From Eggerthellaceae bacterium (GTDB lineage: Bacteria > Actinomycetota > Coriobacteriia > Coriobacteriales > Eggerthellaceae), in contig JAUNGO010000025.1 in assembly GCA_030524475.1 (NCBI GenBank), positions 1 to 32,283 of the forward strand: a stretch of 32,283 nt of DNA. Reading direction: 5' to 3'. Below, piece by piece: positions 30,689-32,283 of this stretch (positions are counted from its first letter, which is position 1; every line of letters begins with the position of its first letter). The notes under the pieces are model-generated. The model saw nothing but the letters and a program-made list of their open reading frames with translations. It did no database searches and was not told where the DNA came from. Position numbers and translations under genes: made by a program.

Positions 30689-30998
30689 GAAAGTCTCCTT
30701 GTCTGCATGCGGTGTTCACGCTCGCGTTCGCCTGTCTGCGTTCACGCGCGAAGCCGCCGATTGCATTACCCAAGCAGTATATCAATTTGCGCTTTAATTC
30801 TGCCCCGCGCCGTCCGTTATGCTCGGCGCGGGGCGCGAACTTCCCTATAATGGTGGGAAACGTTTGAGCGGGCGCGGCTCTGCGGACGAGGCAGCGGCCG
30901 TTGCTCGCGCGGCGCGCTGCGCCGAGGTGCGTTCCGCATGACGCGCCCCGTGTTCCGCACCCCGCACCGCGCGTCCTGCACCCCGAAGGAGGGTATGT
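30689..30998. other. Divergent purF-like/cysE intergenic region
   Basis: The 310-base gap holds the inverted repeat GCCCCGCGCCG (30802-30812) / CGGCGCGGGGC (30824-30834) and a cysE-side TATAAT at 30846-30851 followed by GGTGGGAAAC. A purF-side TTGATATACT lies on the minus strand near 30786-30777. Weak family B-like GTTCACGCTCGCGTTCGCC occurs near 30714-30732. I see no small gene and no T-box before cysE. Confidence 0.5.
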
Positions 30999-31946
30999 AT
31001 GTTTGGAGACAACCTCGACCGCATCGTCAAGGGCATCGAGAAAAACTACGAAGCCGACGAGATCTTCTTCACGAAGCCGGGGCGGCGCTTTCCCAGCCGC
31101 ACCGCCGTCAAGGGCATGCTGAAGGACATCCGCCGCGTGATGTTCCCCGGGTACTTCGGCGAGGAAATGCTCTCGCCGCAGACGAGCCCCTCGTACTTCA
31201 TCGGCGAGACGCTCATCCAGATCGAGCGCGTGCTGCGCCAGCAGGTTATCCTGGCGCTCACCTACACGTCCGACGAGAAGCCGCCCGCCAACGACATCAG
31301 CCAGAGTACGTATCTGTGCGGCGGCTGCATGCCCGACGTCATCTGTGACCGCGCGAACGAGGTGTGCACGGCGTTCTTCGACGAGCTGCCGAACGTCCAA
31401 CGCGTGCTTTTGACCGACGTGCAGGCGCTGTTCGACGGCGACCCGGCGGCGGGCTCGAAGGAGGAGGTCATCTTCTCGTATCCCGGCCTGTACGCGATCT
31501 TCGTCTACCGCATCGCGCACGTTCTCTACGAGCAGAACGTGCCCATCATCCCGCGCATCATGACCGAGCTGGCACACTCCGGCACGGGCATCGACATCGG
31601 CGCGGGCGCGAAGGTGGGCGAGTACTTCTTCATCGACCACGGCACGGGCGTGGTGATCGGCGAGACCACCGAGATCGGCAACCACGTGAAGCTTTACCAG
31701 GGCGTGACGTTGGGCGCGCTCTCGACGCGCGGCGGGCAGCGCCTGGCGGGCGTGAAGCGCCATCCCACCATCGAGGACAACGTGACCATCTACTCGAACG
31801 CCTCGGTGCTCGGCGGCGAGACGGTCATCGGCGAGGGGTCGGTTATCGCGGGTTCGACGTTCGTGACCTCGTCGGTGCCGCCGCATTCCCGCGTGAGCGT
31901 GAAGTCGCAGGAAATTACCGTGCGCCAACCGGGGGAGAAGGACTAG
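30999..31946 (+). CDS. cysE: Serine O-acetyltransferase
   Basis: The enzyme acetylates serine with acetyl-CoA, giving O-acetylserine for cysteine synthesis. The 315-residue protein has a helical N-terminal part (1-185) and a left-handed beta-helix of hexapeptide repeats (about 195-300: GIDIGAGAKVGEYFFIDHGT, then VVIGETTEIGNHV). The catalytic H193 in LAHSGTG and H214 in IDHGTG are in place. It is of the longer EpsC-like type rather than the 270-residue enterobacterial form. AAGGAGGG precedes the ATG. Its stop overlaps the murB GTG start by one base (TAGTG), so murB is translationally coupled. It complements the methionine-side sulfur genes at 24018-26483. Confidence 0.93.
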   Translation: MFGDNLDRIVKGIEKNYEADEIFFTKPGRRFPSRTAVKGMLKDIRRVMFPGYFGEEMLSPQTSPSYFIGETLIQIERVLRQQVILALTYTSDEKPPANDISQSTYLCGGCMPDVICDRANEVCTAFFDELPNVQRVLLTDVQALFDGDPAAGSKEEVIFSYPGLYAIFVYRIAHVLYEQNVPIIPRIMTELAHSGTGIDIGAGAKVGEYFFIDHGTGVVIGETTEIGNHVKLYQGVTLGALSTRGGQRLAGVKRHPTIEDNVTIYSNASVLGGETVIGEGSVIAGSTFVTSSVPPHSRVSVKSQEITVRQPGEKD

Positions 31947-32283
31947 TGGCGTTGGGCGGTTCTACGGGTCGCGAGGGTTTCGAGGAGCAGCTGCGCGCGA
32001 TTGTGGGCGCGCAGGGCGTGCTGGCGGAAGAGCCGCTGGCGCGCCACACCACGTTTGCGATCGGCGGGCCGGCCGAGTGGCTGGTGCTGCCCACGAGCAA
32101 GAATCAGGTGCGCGACGTGGCGGCGCTGTGCCGCGCGCACGACGTGCCGATGCGCGTGCTGGGACTGGGGTCGAACGTGCTTGCGGCCGACGCGGGCGTG
32201 CGTGGCGTGGTGGTGAAGCTGGCCGAGAACTTCGCGCGGGTCGAGGTGCGCGCGGGCGGCGCGGCGGGCGCGGGCGACGCGGC
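31946..32283 (+). CDS. murB: UDP-N-acetylenolpyruvoylglucosamine reductase, N-terminal part (3' end outside window)
   Basis: The frame begins with GTG at 31946, sharing one base with the cysE stop, and stays open to the window end (112 complete codons). EEPLARHTTFAIGGPAEWLV and LGLGSNVLAADAGVRGVVVK are the MurB FAD-binding motifs. MurB reduces the enolpyruvyl group to the lactyl ether of UDP-MurNAc in peptidoglycan synthesis. GGGGGAGAAGG provides a ribosome site. The last residues seen (Ala/Gly-rich, from about 103) suggest another low-complexity stretch, but the catalytic C-terminal part lies outside. Confidence 0.9.
   Translation, partial: MALGGSTGREGFEEQLRAIVGAQGVLAEEPLARHTTFAIGGPAEWLVLPTSKNQVRDVAALCRAHDVPMRVLGLGSNVLAADAGVRGVVVKLAENFARVEVRAGGAAGAGDA

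Noticed and set aside
29432-30850. A 472-codon plus-strand frame opposite the purF-like gene
   Set aside because: It is an antisense shadow; the purF-like gene has clear motifs and a ribosome site.
30852-30998. T-box leader before cysE
   Set aside because: The leader lacks the conserved TGGNACC antiterminator sequence and is only about 140 bases of GC-rich DNA.
1-32283. tRNA, rRNA genes or CRISPR arrays
   Set aside because: No clover-leaf motifs, conserved rRNA stretches or regularly spaced short repeats were found by eye on either strand.

Overview
The window looks like a chromosomal segment from a GC-rich actinobacterium, most likely of the class Coriobacteriia (Eggerthella/Gordonibacter-like). 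This is an inference from the gene repertoire, not a database result: a one-chain PurL with its own amidotransferase domain, a PurF-like protein starting GGFFG, an oxalate/formate-type MFS carrier, a LuxR-type C-terminal helix-turn-helix, a DUF3990 module, and acetyl-type MetA with MetY. I see no rRNA, tRNA, CRISPR array, transposase or integrase.

Layout. 1-431: C-terminal part of a LuxR-type regulator with a palindromic repeat inside its reading frame. 522-2270 (-): exported or anchored protein with an internal Tat motif. 2446-4756: two-component regulator and kinase. 4756-7527: a compact modABC-like molybdate (or tungstate) transport operon on the minus strand, visibly richer in A+T than its surroundings and flanked by a 28-bp direct repeat of the kinase gene's 3' end. 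7721-13330: purC, a small membrane protein and purL in one direction. 13517-14701: a zinc-ribbon protein and a probable DUF3990 ADP-ribosyltransferase toxin with partner. 14775-16853 (-): an unusual VanZ-RDD-NAD(P)HX epimerase fusion. 17035-19394: MFS carrier and divergent LysR regulator. 19509-19904 (-): MoaE-like protein. 20254-23889: lysA, hom and a HAD phosphatase. 24018-26483: divergent metA (acetyl type) and metY. 26606-27472 (-): ZIP metal transporter. 27674-29212: M18 aminopeptidase carrying an inverted-repeat insertion. 29261-30688 (-): PurF-like protein without the glutaminase cysteine. 30999-end: serine acetyltransferase, then the start of murB.

How it fits together. Much of the window is core metabolism: purines (purC, purL, purF-like) and aspartate-family/sulfur amino acids (lysA, hom, metA, metY, cysE). 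hom makes homoserine, metA (Glu111, acetyl type) should acetylate it, metY would use O-acetylhomoserine, and cysE makes O-acetylserine. The mod operon and the MoaE-like gene both point to molybdenum use, as expected for anaerobes rich in Moco enzymes.

The least ordinary signals are structural: the kinase-end duplication around the mod island with the kinase's probable terminator stranded on the far side; at least three kinds of long palindromic repeat, two inside coding frames; a structured leader before modA; and the three-domain fusion.
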